From Rickettsiales bacterium (lineage in GTDB: Bacteria; Pseudomonadota; Alphaproteobacteria; Rickettsiales; SXRF01): DNA of 64,000 nucleotides. Each line of letters begins with the position of its first letter. Within the stretch, counting starts at the first letter, position 1. This document shows, piece by piece, positions 24,663-34,304 of this stretch. The stretch lies in NCBI GenBank assembly GCA_041396965.1, contig JAWKXN010000001.1:1-64000 (forward strand), in the 5' to 3' direction. Made by a program: the position numbers and the translations under genes. The notes below the pieces were generated by a model. The model was not told the origin of the DNA and made no database searches. It saw only the letters and a program-made list of their open reading frames with translations.

Positions 24663-25766
24663 CTAAACCTCCCGCCGTTCAAAATCAATTCTTGGATCAA
24701 TCAGTGTATATACAATATCGCCAATCAGATTAAAAATCAGACCAAGCAGAGTGAAAATAAACAACGTGCCGAATATTACCGGATAATCCCGCCCGACTAT
24801 CGCCTCATAACCAAGTAAGCCAAGCCCATTAAGCGAAAATATAATCTCTATAAGCAGCGAGCTGGTAAATAATATCCCTAGAAAGGCACTTGGAAAACCA
24901 GCGACAATAACCAACATAGCATTGCGGAATACATGACCATATAAAACCTGCTTTTCTGAAAGCCCTTTAGCGCGGGCGGTAAGCACATATTGTTTTTTTA
25001 TCTCCTCCAAAAAATAATTTTTGGTAAGCATGGTAAGGCTGGCAAAACCACTTATCACCATGGCGATTGTTGGCAACGTTATATGCCAGAAATAGTCCGT
25101 TATCTTAGCGAAAAAAGAAAGCTCCCGCCAATTATCAGAGACCAAGCCACGCAGCGGAAACCAACTGAAATAATTACCGCCAGCGAATAATATCACCAAT
25201 AATATAGCGAATAAAAAACTGGGAATAGCATATCCGGTTATAATCACCCAGCTTGTCCATGTATCAAAGGCTGAACCATCTTTTACCGCCTTGCGGATGC
25301 CCAGCGGAATAGAAATAAGATAAACCAGAATGGTCGTCCATAAACCAAGCGATATAGTAACCGGCAAAGTTTCAGCTATTAAATCCGTAACCTTCTCACT
25401 GCGAAAAAAACTCTCACCAAAATCAAACTGCAAATAATTACCCATCATCTGCAGAAAACGCTCGGCAGGCGGCTTATCAAAGCCATACATCTTCTCAATC
25501 CGTTTTATTATCTCTGGATCTAACCCCTGACCACCACGATATAACGACTCGGAAGCAGACGATACCATGCCGCTTTTCGCCGCGACATCAGAGCCATTAC
25601 CGCTTATCCGGCTGGTCATATGACCGGAAGTAATGTCAGTAAGTTGAGCAACCATCCGCTCGACCGGTCCACCGGGGGCAATTTGTACAATAATAAAGTT
25701 AATTACCATAATCCCAAACAAAGTCGGAATCATCATAAGCAAACGGCGGATTATATAGTTGGTCAT
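24663..25766 (-). CDS. yejB: Peptide ABC transporter permease
   Basis: The 367-residue protein starts MTNYIIRRLLMMIPTLFGIM, the standard DppB/OppB/YejB first helix, followed by IVQIAPGGPVE. The long periplasmic loop (about 36-100) and IEKMYGFDKPPAERFLQMMGNY are YejB-like. The later part contains the EAA loop LTARAKGLSEKQVLYGHVFRNA. It pairs with YejE to form the channel. Confidence 0.94.
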   Translation of the reverse strand: MTNYIIRRLLMMIPTLFGIMVINFIIVQIAPGGPVERMVAQLTDITSGHMTSRISGNGSDVAAKSGMVSSASESLYRGGQGLDPEIIKRIEKMYGFDKPPAERFLQMMGNYLQFDFGESFFRSEKVTDLIAETLPVTISLGLWTTILVYLISIPLGIRKAVKDGSAFDTWTSWVIITGYAIPSFLFAILLVILFAGGNYFSWFPLRGLVSDNWRELSFFAKITDYFWHITLPTIAMVISGFASLTMLTKNYFLEEIKKQYVLTARAKGLSEKQVLYGHVFRNAMLVIVAGFPSAFLGILFTSSLLIEIIFSLNGLGLLGYEAIVGRDYPVIFGTLFIFTLLGLIFNLIGDIVYTLIDPRIDFERREV

Positions 25767-25882
25767 AGGATAGTGATCAGTAGGTTATGAATTACTTATT
25801 AGGGAATTTTATATACTCAATTCCTCTATTCTTCAATTCCCCAATTCCTAACCTTAGATCTCGCTTATATTTCCTACTGAAA

Positions 25883-26260
25883 TCACTTACTTCTTGTCCA
25901 AAATTGTGGGGCGTACCATTTATTTTCTTTGTTTTTTCGTGCCAGAACATTTATCTCATCACCAATATCTCCTGGCAAATTATGACACCCACCATATTCA
26001 ACAGTTATCTCACCACCACTCAGGCTGCCTACCTGGGTAATTTTAGTAATTTTTAGTAACAGACTAAAACCATCATGAGGTTTCGCGTTTGTTTGTGGTT
26101 TATCTGGAATTATTTTTTCTATAACTGCCTTGAAAGCTATCATACCAGATGGTGGATTATTAATATCGCTGTCTTTAACAGAAGGAACATCCATAGGACA
26201 TGCCAATACGTTGAGTGGAAATAGTACGACAGTGAAAATAATTAATAATAAAAAACGCAT
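25883..26260 (-). CDS. Small exported protein, paralogue A
   Basis: From the ATG at 26260 (AAGGAG upstream) the product begins MRFLLLIIFTVVLFPLNVLA, a signal peptide with cleavage expected after LNVLA. The mature part contains FKAVIEKIIPD, LLLKITKITQ, EYGGCHNLPGDIGDEINVLA and two cysteines, one near the mature N-terminus and one in the GGCH motif. It is about half identical by eye to the adjacent 26328-26714 product, so the two are a tandem duplication. I do not recognise the family; the fold may be a small beta-barrel. It lies within the peptide transporter operon. Confidence 0.75.
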   Translation of the reverse strand: MRFLLLIIFTVVLFPLNVLACPMDVPSVKDSDINNPPSGMIAFKAVIEKIIPDKPQTNAKPHDGFSLLLKITKITQVGSLSGGEITVEYGGCHNLPGDIGDEINVLARKNKENKWYAPQFWTRSK

Positions 26261-26327
26261 AATGTTCTCCTTATATTTCTTACATACAGTAATATCGGTC
26301 ATATAAAACGTTATCAAACCTCAGCAT

Positions 26328-26714
26328 CTACATACCAAGCTCACTTTTCCGATACCAGATTTGCGGAGCTATCCATCCCACATATTTTTTTTGAAATGTT
26401 AGAACATTTATCTCATCTCCAACCTTACCAGGCAAATCATGGCAACCACCATAAAAAATAGTTAGCACATCACCTGACTTCACATTTCCTTGCATAACTT
26501 TGCTGATCTTTAACTGTAAATGAAAACCTTTGTGTGGCTTTGTTTTTATACTAAAATTATCAGGAATTATTTTCTCTATAACTGCCTTAAATGTCGCAAC
26601 GTATGGTACTGGATCCTCAATATCAGCGTCGGTTAACGGACGAACACTACACTCCGCCCACGAACCGGTTGGAAATAGAAACATAAAAACGACTAAAAAT
26701 AAAAGAAAGCGCAT
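26328..26714 (-). CDS. Small exported protein, paralogue B
   Basis: The 128-residue product begins with the signal peptide MRFLLFLVVFMFLFPTGSWA and then ECSVRPLTDADIEDP. It shares with its neighbour the segments ATFKAVIEKIIPDN, LQLKISKVMQG, FYGGCHDLPGKVGDEINVL and a C-terminal aromatic APQIW motif. Function is unknown; secretion and co-transcription with yejA suggest a periplasmic role near the peptide importer. The gap to its paralogue is about 67 bp. Confidence 0.78.
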   Translation of the reverse strand: MRFLLFLVVFMFLFPTGSWAECSVRPLTDADIEDPVPYVATFKAVIEKIIPDNFSIKTKPHKGFHLQLKISKVMQGNVKSGDVLTIFYGGCHDLPGKVGDEINVLTFQKKYVGWIAPQIWYRKSELGM

Positions 26715-26735
26715 ATCAGCCTCCAGCCAGAAAAA

Positions 26736-28541
26736 TTATTTTTCTTCCTTAATCCACCATGTAAAAAACCCCATATCATATTTCGGAGTTATCTTTGGCA
26801 TAGCGAATTTATCCCAGTAAGCCACCCGATAAGAATTAGAATGCCAGTGCGGAATCACCACATGTTCCCACAATAATACCCTATCTAAAGCCCGTCCATA
26901 AGCGACAAAAGACTCCTTATCCTTTGCTGAGATAAGATTATCTAGCAAACTATCAACTACCTTATTCTTAAGACCAGCAAGATTATTACTACCTTTAATA
27001 TCAGCTTGCGTCGAGTGCCACAAAGAGACCTGCTCATTGCCAGGGAAAAATATTCCACGATTAATCCAGATAGAAACTATATCAAAATCACTTTCATCCA
27101 GTCTCTTCTGATATTGCGCGTCATCCACCATCCGAATCTTAGTATCTATACCAAGACGTTCCAGATTTTTCTTCATCGGGGCAATCACCCGCTCCATAGT
27201 CGGCTGGCGAAGCATTACCTCAATAGTAAGCAGCTCCCCCTTGCTATTTACTCTTTTACCATCCTTTACTGTCCAACCAGCTTGTTCCAAAAGTTCTTTA
27301 GCTTTAACCAAATTCTTTCTGGCGTTCCCTGAACCATCAGTTGCCGGATTAGCAAAAGGCTTGGTAAATAAATCTGGCGGCAATTTATTCTTAAACGGCT
27401 CAAGTAATTCTAACTCTTTTTCTTTTGGAACACCTTGTGACTCAAACTCAGTATTTTCAAAAAAACTTTTATTACGAACATAAGCTCCGTAAAAAATAGT
27501 CTTATTTACCCATTCATAATCTAAGGAAAGACCTATAGCCTCACGCACTCTTCTATCAGAAAATTTATCATGACGAGTATTAAAAACAAAAGCCTGCATA
27601 CCTTGCGGCGTATTATCAGGAATTTCTTTTTTTATTATCCTACCATCTTTTATCGCCGGAGCATCATAAGCGGTCGCCCAGTTACGCGCTATATATTCTC
27701 TACGAAAATCATACGCGCCAGCCTTTAACGCTTCCAGTGACACATTCTCATCACGATACATATCATAACGGATTATATCAAAATTATACTGCCCTTTATT
27801 TACCGGCAAATCCTTTGCCCAATAATCTTCAACCCGCTCATAAGTTATACTTTTGCCCTGCTCCACATTTTTAACTTTATAAGCTCCACTACCAAGCGGT
27901 GAGTCAAGCGTAGTCTTCTCAAAATCTACCTTTTGATAATATTTCTTGGAAAGAATCGGAAGAGATGCGACTAAAACCGGAAGTTCTTTATTTTGTGTAT
28001 CACTGAAAACAAACCTAACTTTGTCATCAGCTATTTTTTTTACCTCTTTCACACCGGCAAACATTATTTTATAAACCGGACTGCCTTTTTCCACTAAGCT
28101 ATTAAAGGAAAAAACTACGTCATCCGCTACTATCTGACTACCATCACGAAATCGTGCCTTGTTATTAAGTACGAACTCAGCGTAAGAATTATCATCAGCA
28201 ACATCAACTGTTTGCGCGATCAAACCATACATAGTCTGTGGCTCATCTTTAGACGCTACCATAAGAGTATCAAAAATTATATCAATCGCCGGAGCTTTTA
28301 CTCCTTTAAGCAAAAAAGGATTAAGATTATCAAAAGTACCCGTCTCAACCAACCTTACCTCACCCCTCTTAGGAGCGGCGGGATTTACATACTCAAAATG
28401 AGTAAAACCCTCCTTATATTTACATTCATCATAAAGCGAGATACAGTAAGAAGGAGCCGATATAGCTGAATTAGATAATAAAAAACAGGAAGCAAATAAA
28501 CCAAAGCCAAAAATTCTTAAACCATCCCTAGCTTTAGCCAT
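26736..28541 (-). CDS. yejA: Peptide ABC transporter substrate-binding protein
   Basis: This periplasmic solute-binding protein (SBP family 5) captures oligopeptides. From the ATG at 28541 the signal peptide covers about residues 1-29 (GLFASCFLLSNSAISA). Family features include YVNPAAPKRGEVRL, FDNLNPFLLKG, the hinge segment with LGSGAYKV, and FVFNTRHDKFSDRRVREAIGLSLDYEW. The ATG is used rather than the GTG at 28553 because GGTGGG lies just before it. It overlaps the end of the SPFH gene by eight bases. Confidence 0.93.
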   Translation of the reverse strand: MAKARDGLRIFGFGLFASCFLLSNSAISAPSYCISLYDECKYKEGFTHFEYVNPAAPKRGEVRLVETGTFDNLNPFLLKGVKAPAIDIIFDTLMVASKDEPQTMYGLIAQTVDVADDNSYAEFVLNNKARFRDGSQIVADDVVFSFNSLVEKGSPVYKIMFAGVKEVKKIADDKVRFVFSDTQNKELPVLVASLPILSKKYYQKVDFEKTTLDSPLGSGAYKVKNVEQGKSITYERVEDYWAKDLPVNKGQYNFDIIRYDMYRDENVSLEALKAGAYDFRREYIARNWATAYDAPAIKDGRIIKKEIPDNTPQGMQAFVFNTRHDKFSDRRVREAIGLSLDYEWVNKTIFYGAYVRNKSFFENTEFESQGVPKEKELELLEPFKNKLPPDLFTKPFANPATDGSGNARKNLVKAKELLEQAGWTVKDGKRVNSKGELLTIEVMLRQPTMERVIAPMKKNLERLGIDTKIRMVDDAQYQKRLDESDFDIVSIWINRGIFFPGNEQVSLWHSTQADIKGSNNLAGLKNKVVDSLLDNLISAKDKESFVAYGRALDRVLLWEHVVIPHWHSNSYRVAYWDKFAMPKITPKYDMGFFTWWIKEEK

Positions 28542-29496
28542 TATTATTCCCACCCCATGGACCTTTTGTACTAGCTCCAGATGAAGATTTATCTTTTATA
28601 GAGTTAAATACAGCAAGTGCTTGTGCTACCATAGAGCCAGCGTCACCAGCATTAGCCGGAAGTAATACGGTAGTACCCTCTTTAGCGAGATTGCCAAAAG
28701 CCTTCACGTATTGTTCCGCCACTTTCAGAGATACCGCCTCACTACCACCGGTTTTAACAATAGACTGGGCGATAAGGTCAATTCCCTTAGCCGTAGCCTC
28801 CGCAACCGCTAAAATAGCTTCTGCCTCACCCTTAGCTCTATTAACCTGATCTATCATCGCCGCCTCTGACTCAAGAACAACCTCCTGCTTTTCCCCTTCA
28901 GCACGGTTAATTTGTGACTGCCTATAACCTTCTGATTCTAAAATAGTCGCTCTTTTCTGCCTATCCGCTGCCATTTGCAGTTCCATAGCCTTAAGCACTG
29001 AATTCGGAGGAGTAATATTTTTAATCTCATAGCGCATACACTGAACACCCCAGCTTTGTGCCGCCTGATTAATAGCGGTTACGATGTTAGCGTTAAGACT
29101 CTCGCGTTCCTCAAATGTCTTATCCAGCGATAATTTACCAATTTCTGAGCGCATTGTTGTCTGCGCAAGTAGCTGTACCGCCTGTATCGGATTCGCCACA
29201 CCATAAGAAGCCTCAACCGGATCTACAATCCTTATATAAAGCACCCCATCAAGATTAAGAGTCACATTATCACTGGTAATACCCGCCTGCTCAGGAACAT
29301 CAACTGCCATCTCTTTAAGCGAATGCTTATAAGCTATCCTTTGTACGAAAGGGATAATAAAATTAAGACCAGGTTCTAATTTACGGTTGAATTTACCAAG
29401 ATTCTCAACAATCCATGCCTGCTGCTGAGGAACCGCTTTTACAACATTGAATAAAACGATTATAGCAATAACACCAATCGCGATTATAGTTCCCAT
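28534..29496 (-). CDS. qmcA: SPFH/band-7 domain membrane protein (QmcA/stomatin type)
   Basis: The 320-residue protein has one N-terminal membrane helix (about 3-20), then the band-7 core (VPQQQAWIVENLGKFNRKLEPGLNFIIPF...VDVPEQAGITSDNVTLNLDGVLYIRIVDP), a long coiled coil rich in AEGEKQEVVLESEA and GEAEAILAVAEA, and a Gly-rich tail. Such proteins oligomerise into membrane rings or cages and act with NfeD proteins. Two NfeD-like genes are directly upstream. Confidence 0.93.
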   Translation of the reverse strand: MGTIIAIGVIAIIVLFNVVKAVPQQQAWIVENLGKFNRKLEPGLNFIIPFVQRIAYKHSLKEMAVDVPEQAGITSDNVTLNLDGVLYIRIVDPVEASYGVANPIQAVQLLAQTTMRSEIGKLSLDKTFEERESLNANIVTAINQAAQSWGVQCMRYEIKNITPPNSVLKAMELQMAADRQKRATILESEGYRQSQINRAEGEKQEVVLESEAAMIDQVNRAKGEAEAILAVAEATAKGIDLIAQSIVKTGGSEAVSLKVAEQYVKAFGNLAKEGTTVLLPANAGDAGSMVAQALAVFNSIKDKSSSGASTKGPWGGNNNG

Positions 29497-29526
29497 AATG
29501 TTTTCTCCTTTTAATTTTTAGGTATT

Positions 29527-29988
29527 TTATTTTGAGGTAACGATAAATTTATTACCTTGTATCTCCTTAATAATAACGGAATCACCTTCCTTAAGATTAT
29601 CACCATCAGAAGAACGTACAAGTTCAGCTTCTATAATGGCACCCGACCAAACGATCTCGCCACCTTTTTCCTTATTCAAGCCATTCTTCGCCACCAGAGC
29701 GGTTTTACCTACTATATTATCATATGTTTTATTCTTACCTCTTAAATCAAGATTTTTTATAGGCTTCCAAAGAGCAAAAACCCAACCTATGGTAGCGACT
29801 GAAAAAACTACCAGTTGCAGAGTATAGTCTTCATTAGGAATTAGAGAAAAATTAAGAAGCAAACCAACCGTAATTGCCGCAAGACCCGGGAAAATAAAGT
29901 TTATGCCAGTAAATGTAAGCTCGGCGGCAACCAAAAAAACACCTATAGCGAACCAAAGAACCATAATATAATTTATATCAAAATCCAT
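29527..29988 (-). CDS. NfeD-family membrane protein, second copy
   Basis: Residues 8-75 form three to four membrane helices, beginning YIMVLWFAIGVFLVAAELTFTG. The C-terminal OB-fold has the usual VGKTALVAKNG...GEIVWSGAIIEAELVRSSDGDNLKEGDSVIIKEIQGNKFIV. It is the short NfeD form without a protease domain. It sits 30 bp upstream of the SPFH gene, its expected partner, and after another NfeD-like gene. Confidence 0.9.
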   Translation of the reverse strand: MDFDINYIMVLWFAIGVFLVAAELTFTGINFIFPGLAAITVGLLLNFSLIPNEDYTLQLVVFSVATIGWVFALWKPIKNLDLRGKNKTYDNIVGKTALVAKNGLNKEKGGEIVWSGAIIEAELVRSSDGDNLKEGDSVIIKEIQGNKFIVTSK

Positions 29989-29995
29989 GCGTGGA

Positions 29996-30466
29996 TTACT
30001 CCTCTTTCCTTAATATGACGATAAAAGTATCACTTACTACCTCTTGAACCAAGACTTTAGTACCAGCATCAAGAGTCCCACCATCAACATCACCGCCAAG
30101 ACGTGCCGGATAAAGCTTATCTTTCCACTTAACCTCACCACCACTTATAGAGTTAAGACCATCATCAGCCACCTCAACAACCTGACCAATAACCTCTTTA
30201 TACACCTCTTTATCCTCTTTATTTACCTTGCTTGGATCCTCGCGGAATAAATACCAAAAAACAACCGCTGTTATAAAAAACATCAGTACTTGAGAAATTA
30301 TATTGGGCAAGGCGTTACCTGGGCTCATAATCCCAAGCAAAACACAAGCTGCTATAAAAAACGCTGAATAAGAAGCATATATAAATCCGTATTTACCGGA
30401 AAGCTTATCGCCTATTAAAAATAATATACCAAGAACTAGCCAGACGAATATCGGATCAAGCAACAT
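29996..30466 (-). CDS. NfeD-family membrane protein, first copy
   Basis: From the ATG at 30466 (AGAGG seven bases upstream) the product reads MLLDPIFVWLVLGILFLIGD. Three or four helices are followed by an OB-fold: IGQVVEVADDGLNSISGGEVKWKDKLYPARLGGDVDGGTLDAGTKVLVQEVVSDTFIVI. It is clearly related in plan to the next gene, though diverged; two consecutive NfeD genes with one SPFH gene is less usual than a single pair. Confidence 0.85.
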   Translation of the reverse strand: MLLDPIFVWLVLGILFLIGDKLSGKYGFIYASYSAFFIAACVLLGIMSPGNALPNIISQVLMFFITAVVFWYLFREDPSKVNKEDKEVYKEVIGQVVEVADDGLNSISGGEVKWKDKLYPARLGGDVDGGTLDAGTKVLVQEVVSDTFIVILRKEE

Positions 30467-30530
30467 AAACACCTCTTAATATTAATATTTTAAGTAATCC
30501 AGCCAGATATAAGGCTTAACTACCGATATA

Positions 30531-31082
30531 TTACTTCAAAGTGTTCAAATATGCTATTAAATTCGCCCTATCCTGAGGCTTTTTTATACCAGCGAAGGAC
30601 ATTTTATTACCAGGAATATATTTTTTAGGGTTAGTTAAGAAATCTGACACAGCCTGCTCTGTCCATTTTCTATCCTTTAGACCTTCTAGAGCCGCTGAAT
30701 AGTTATAGTCTTCCTTATGAGCAAAATGACTACCCATCAATCCCCATTGATTAGGACCAACACCATTTTTACCACCTTTGTCAAAACTGTGACAGGACGT
30801 ACATTTCTTAACTAGCTTCTTACCAGCCTCAATGTCAGCTTTTGCCATAAACTGAGCTATATCAACCGGCTTTTCTTCTTTCTTAGCGACTCCAGAGCTA
30901 CTATCACCCGCTGATTCCGCACCAGCTACCACATATCCACGCTTTTCTTTGCCGTCATGACCAGCTTCATGACCACTACCAGCGTACAGACCCTCACTTA
31001 CTATACCAGAAACCATGGCTATAATCCCAGCGAGTAATACAGACGCCGCAATCTTATTAAACTCTAAATTACCACCAGACAT
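30531..31082 (-). CDS. cycM: Membrane-anchored cytochrome c, CycM type
   Basis: A signal anchor (about residues 9-32) is followed by a charged linker and a class I cytochrome c domain. The heme site is KKCTSCHSFDKGGKNGVGPNQWG (CxxCH near residue 98) and the axial Met is in KYIPGNKMSFAGI near the C-terminus. In alphaproteobacteria CycM carries electrons from the bc1 complex to the terminal oxidase. The ATG at 31082 has GGAGAAG seven bases upstream. A 244-bp gap to kdsB follows, with ACTGA-N9-TCAGT at 31221-31239 as its only clear structure. Confidence 0.92.
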   Translation of the reverse strand: MSGGNLEFNKIAASVLLAGIIAMVSGIVSEGLYAGSGHEAGHDGKEKRGYVVAGAESAGDSSSGVAKKEEKPVDIAQFMAKADIEAGKKLVKKCTSCHSFDKGGKNGVGPNQWGLMGSHFAHKEDYNYSAALEGLKDRKWTEQAVSDFLTNPKKYIPGNKMSFAGIKKPQDRANLIAYLNTLK

Positions 31083-31326
31083 AACAGACTTCTCCAAAAT
31101 TTCATAAATATAGCAGTCTACTCAGTTTTAATAATCTACAATCAAAACCATCACCAAAGCTCCCTACAAACAGTGATTTACCGTAGCAAACAAGCTATAA
31201 ATTGTAACGTGAATACATTTACTGACTATAATAATCAGTTGCCTTTATAGTATAGCAAAGTTATCTATTCAATAGGAAGATTTAGAATATTTAATTAAAA
31301 TATAACCGCACTGAATTAACACAACC

Positions 31327-32043
31327 ATGAATCCAATAATAATAATACCAGCCAGAATGGCATCGACTCGTCTGCCAAATAAACCATTAGCGCTAATTGG
31401 TAATCTACCAATGATAGTGCATGTAGCAAAGCGCGCGAGTCAGGCAAATATAGGTAGAGTAGTAATCGCTTGTGATGGAGATAAAATAGCGGAAGTAGTA
31501 AGAAATTCTGGTTTTGAAGCTATAATAACCGATAAAGACCTACCTTCTGGTTCAGACAGAATACATCAAGCACTTATTAATATAGACCCAGAAGCGAAGC
31601 ATGAAATAATAATCAATGTTCAGGGCGACATGCCTTGTATTGACCCAAACATAATAAACAATGTTTTTGAAGTGCTAAAAAACCCAGATACTGATATAGC
31701 GACCCTCGCCGCTATAATAACTGATGAGAGCGAAAAAACCGACCCAGCTGTGGTAAAAATCGCTATGAGTAAAAATGGGCGTTGCCTGTACTTCTCACGC
31801 GCTGCCATACCACATGGGCAAGGAGAGCTTTATCACCATATCGGAATTTACGCTTATCGTAGAAAAGCTCTGGAAAAATTTGTCTTGCTACCACCAAGCC
31901 CGCTAGAAAGGAGTGAGAAATTAGAACAATTAAGAGCCCTAGAAGCCGGAATGAACATATACGCCTCAATTGTTGACACCGTACCTCTAGGAGTAGATAC
32001 TGTCGAAGGATTAGAAAAAGCGAGGAAATTTTATGAGCAATAA
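31327..32043 (+). CDS. kdsB: 3-deoxy-manno-octulosonate cytidylyltransferase
   Basis: KdsB activates Kdo as CMP-Kdo for lipopolysaccharide inner-core synthesis. The 238-residue protein shows IIPARMASTRLPNKPLALIG at residues 5-24, the ACDGD site, IINVQGDMPCIDP, the HIGIYAYRRKALE segment and the ending LGVDTVEGLEKARKF. It indicates an organism with Kdo-containing LPS. It overlaps the downstream kinase gene by 11 bp. Confidence 0.96.
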   Translation: MNPIIIIPARMASTRLPNKPLALIGNLPMIVHVAKRASQANIGRVVIACDGDKIAEVVRNSGFEAIITDKDLPSGSDRIHQALINIDPEAKHEIIINVQGDMPCIDPNIINNVFEVLKNPDTDIATLAAIITDESEKTDPAVVKIAMSKNGRCLYFSRAAIPHGQGELYHHIGIYAYRRKALEKFVLLPPSPLERSEKLEQLRALEAGMNIYASIVDTVPLGVDTVEGLEKARKFYEQ

Positions 32044-33028
32044 TCAAAACACTAACAACAAATTTGACGTACTAGGAATTGGTAACGCTATCGTTGATGT
32101 ATTAAGTTTTACCGACGATAAATTTCTTGAGGAAAATAATCTTACCAAAGGCAGTATGACTCTAGTTGATGAACAACGTGCTAGGGAAATTTATAGAAAT
32201 CTCGGTCAAACCACCGAATGTTCCGGTGGCTCGGTCGCCAACTCACTAGCCGGACTTGCCTCACTTGGCGCGAAAACCGCTTTTATCGGCAAAGTAAAAA
32301 ATGACCAGCTTGGCGCGATATTCACCCATGATTTACACGCTATTGGTGTTTATTTTGAAAGCACTCCGGCAACTGACGGCGCGGCGACCGCTCACTGTAT
32401 GATCTGCGTAACACCAGACGCACAGCGTACTATGATGACTTATCTTGGCGCTTGTAGCTTGGTATCAGAACTTGATAATGATGAGGCGCTTATAGCGAAC
32501 TCTAAAATTCTTTATATAGAGGGTTATCTATGGGATACAGAGGACGCGAAATCCGCTATCCGCTCGTCCATAACTCTTGCTAAGCAATATAATAAAAAAG
32601 TAGCTTTCACCTTATCTGATACTTTCTGTGTACAACGTCATCGGGATGAGTTTTTGGGACTTGTAAATAATGATATAGATATTTTATTTGCCAATGAGGA
32701 TGAAATAAAAGCTCTCTACGAAACTGATGACTTTGATAACGCCGTAATGAAAATAAAAGGCAAAATAGAAATAGCCGCTATAACTCGCAGCGAAAAGGGC
32801 AGTATCGTAGTAACCGAAGATACCATAGAGACCGCTCCTGCCGAAAAAATACATAATGTTGTTGATACAACCGGAGCTGGAGATTTATATGCTAGTGGAT
32901 TCTTGTTTGGTGTCTCCAGAGGTTGGGATTTGCTCAACTGCGCCGAACTAGGCAATAAATGCGCCGGTAGAATTATAACTCAGCTCGGCGCGAGAAGCCA
33001 AAAGCCGCTCGATGCCCTTGTCGCTTAA
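32033..33028 (+). CDS. PfkB-family carbohydrate/adenosine kinase
   Basis: The 331-residue ribokinase-fold protein starts FDVLGIGNAIVDVLSFTDD, has CSGGSVANSLAGLASLGAKTAFIGK (about 57-81) and the second signature DTTGAGDLYASGFLFG with the catalytic Asp (about 282-297). The pattern is near that of alphaproteobacterial proteins annotated as adenosine kinase, but the substrate cannot be fixed from the sequence. It overlaps kdsB and ampG, so all three are co-translated. Confidence 0.9.
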   Translation: MSNNQNTNNKFDVLGIGNAIVDVLSFTDDKFLEENNLTKGSMTLVDEQRAREIYRNLGQTTECSGGSVANSLAGLASLGAKTAFIGKVKNDQLGAIFTHDLHAIGVYFESTPATDGAATAHCMICVTPDAQRTMMTYLGACSLVSELDNDEALIANSKILYIEGYLWDTEDAKSAIRSSITLAKQYNKKVAFTLSDTFCVQRHRDEFLGLVNNDIDILFANEDEIKALYETDDFDNAVMKIKGKIEIAAITRSEKGSIVVTEDTIETAPAEKIHNVVDTTGAGDLYASGFLFGVSRGWDLLNCAELGNKCAGRIITQLGARSQKPLDALVA

Positions 33029-34286
33029 ATCATATATAACATCGTTTGGAATATACCTAAAGCCAAAGCTTTTAGTAATACTTGTTCTTGGCTTTGTAAG
33101 TGGATTACCACTAGCTCTTAGTGGCTCAACTCTTTCCATCTGGCTTACCGAAACTGAAATAGATCTATCAACTATCGGACTGTTCGCCATAGCCGGAACT
33201 CCGTACACACTGAAATTTTTATGGTCACCACTAATTGATGGAATAAAAATACCAATACTCCACCAATTGCTAGGCAGAAGACGTAGTTGGCTTATCCTAA
33301 CCCAATTATTACTAATAACAATATTAATTACTATCGGTATGTGTAATCCCACAGAGCAACTATTCACTATAGCTATTCTCGCTCTGCTTATGGCTCTATC
33401 CTCAGCCACCCAAGACATTGTAATTGACGCTTACCGTATAGAGATACTAGACCAGAAAGAGCAAGGGGCAGGGGCAGCGATGATTGTTCTTGGCTATCGA
33501 CTTGGAATGATAATATCAGGAGCCGGAGCTCTTTACCTAGCGAAATATTACGGCTGGGAAATGACTTACCTGATAATGGCTCTGCTTATACCAATATCAT
33601 GGTTTGCCTTACTAGTGGGCGGTGAGCCAAAAATCGTAAACGAGGAAGAAAATAATCAGCCTAAAAAAGAAAGCTGGTTTACAGAGCATGTCATACAACC
33701 ATTTGTTGATTTCACACAACGCAAAGCATGGCTAGTCATCTTATCATTCATATTACTATACAAGCTTGGCGATGCTTTTATGGGAGTAATGACAGGACCA
33801 TTTTTAATAAAAATCGGTTTTGATAAAGAGCAACTAGCGACTATAGCCAAACTCTATGGCGTTATCGCTACCATCGTAGGCAGCTTTATCGGTGGCGCGC
33901 TAATAAACCGTATCGGTATAATGAGATCTCTGTGGATATGTGGAATATTACAAGCTATAACCAACCTGATATTCGTAGCGCAGGCGAAGGTGGGGGCTGA
34001 CGAACTCTTCCTCACTTTCTCAATATCAATGGAGAATATAAGCGGCGGAATGGGAACAGCCGCTTTTGTCGCCTTTATGAGTAGTCTCGTAAATCTACAT
34101 TTTACCGCCACCCAATACGCGCTACTTAGCTCATTTTCCGCTTTTGGACGCACTTGGCTATCCAGCCCATCAGGAAGAGTAGTTGAAACAATTGGCTGGC
34201 AATGGTTTTTTATCTTCTCAACGATTCTTTGCTTACCCGGACTTATAACTCTCTATCTTCTCGGCAAAAAGAAGATATTGCGATAG
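33012..34286 (+). CDS. ampG: AmpG-type muropeptide permease (MFS)
   Basis: The 424-residue major facilitator protein has about 12 hydrophobic segments. AmpG-like features are the start VILVLGFVSGLPLALSGSTLSIWLTETEIDLSTIGLFAIAG, the TLKFLWSPLIDG motif, the ATQDIVIDAYRIEIL motif, and the late TATQYALLSSFSAFGRT. AmpG imports GlcNAc-anhydroMurNAc peptides for cell-wall recycling. It overlaps the kinase gene by 17 bp. A 9-bp perfect hairpin follows 19 bases after the stop. Confidence 0.92.
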   Translation: MPLSLKSYITSFGIYLKPKLLVILVLGFVSGLPLALSGSTLSIWLTETEIDLSTIGLFAIAGTPYTLKFLWSPLIDGIKIPILHQLLGRRRSWLILTQLLLITILITIGMCNPTEQLFTIAILALLMALSSATQDIVIDAYRIEILDQKEQGAGAAMIVLGYRLGMIISGAGALYLAKYYGWEMTYLIMALLIPISWFALLVGGEPKIVNEEENNQPKKESWFTEHVIQPFVDFTQRKAWLVILSFILLYKLGDAFMGVMTGPFLIKIGFDKEQLATIAKLYGVIATIVGSFIGGALINRIGIMRSLWICGILQAITNLIFVAQAKVGADELFLTFSISMENISGGMGTAAFVAFMSSLVNLHFTATQYALLSSFSAFGRTWLSSPSGRVVETIGWQWFFIFSTILCLPGLITLYLLGKKKILR

Positions 34287-34304
34287 TAAAATATATTCAC
34301 CTCT

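Noticed and set aside
31098..31326. Small RNA or riboswitch between cycM and kdsB
   Set aside because: Only a 5-bp dyad and a -10-like TATAAT are visible; no conserved structure could be recognised.
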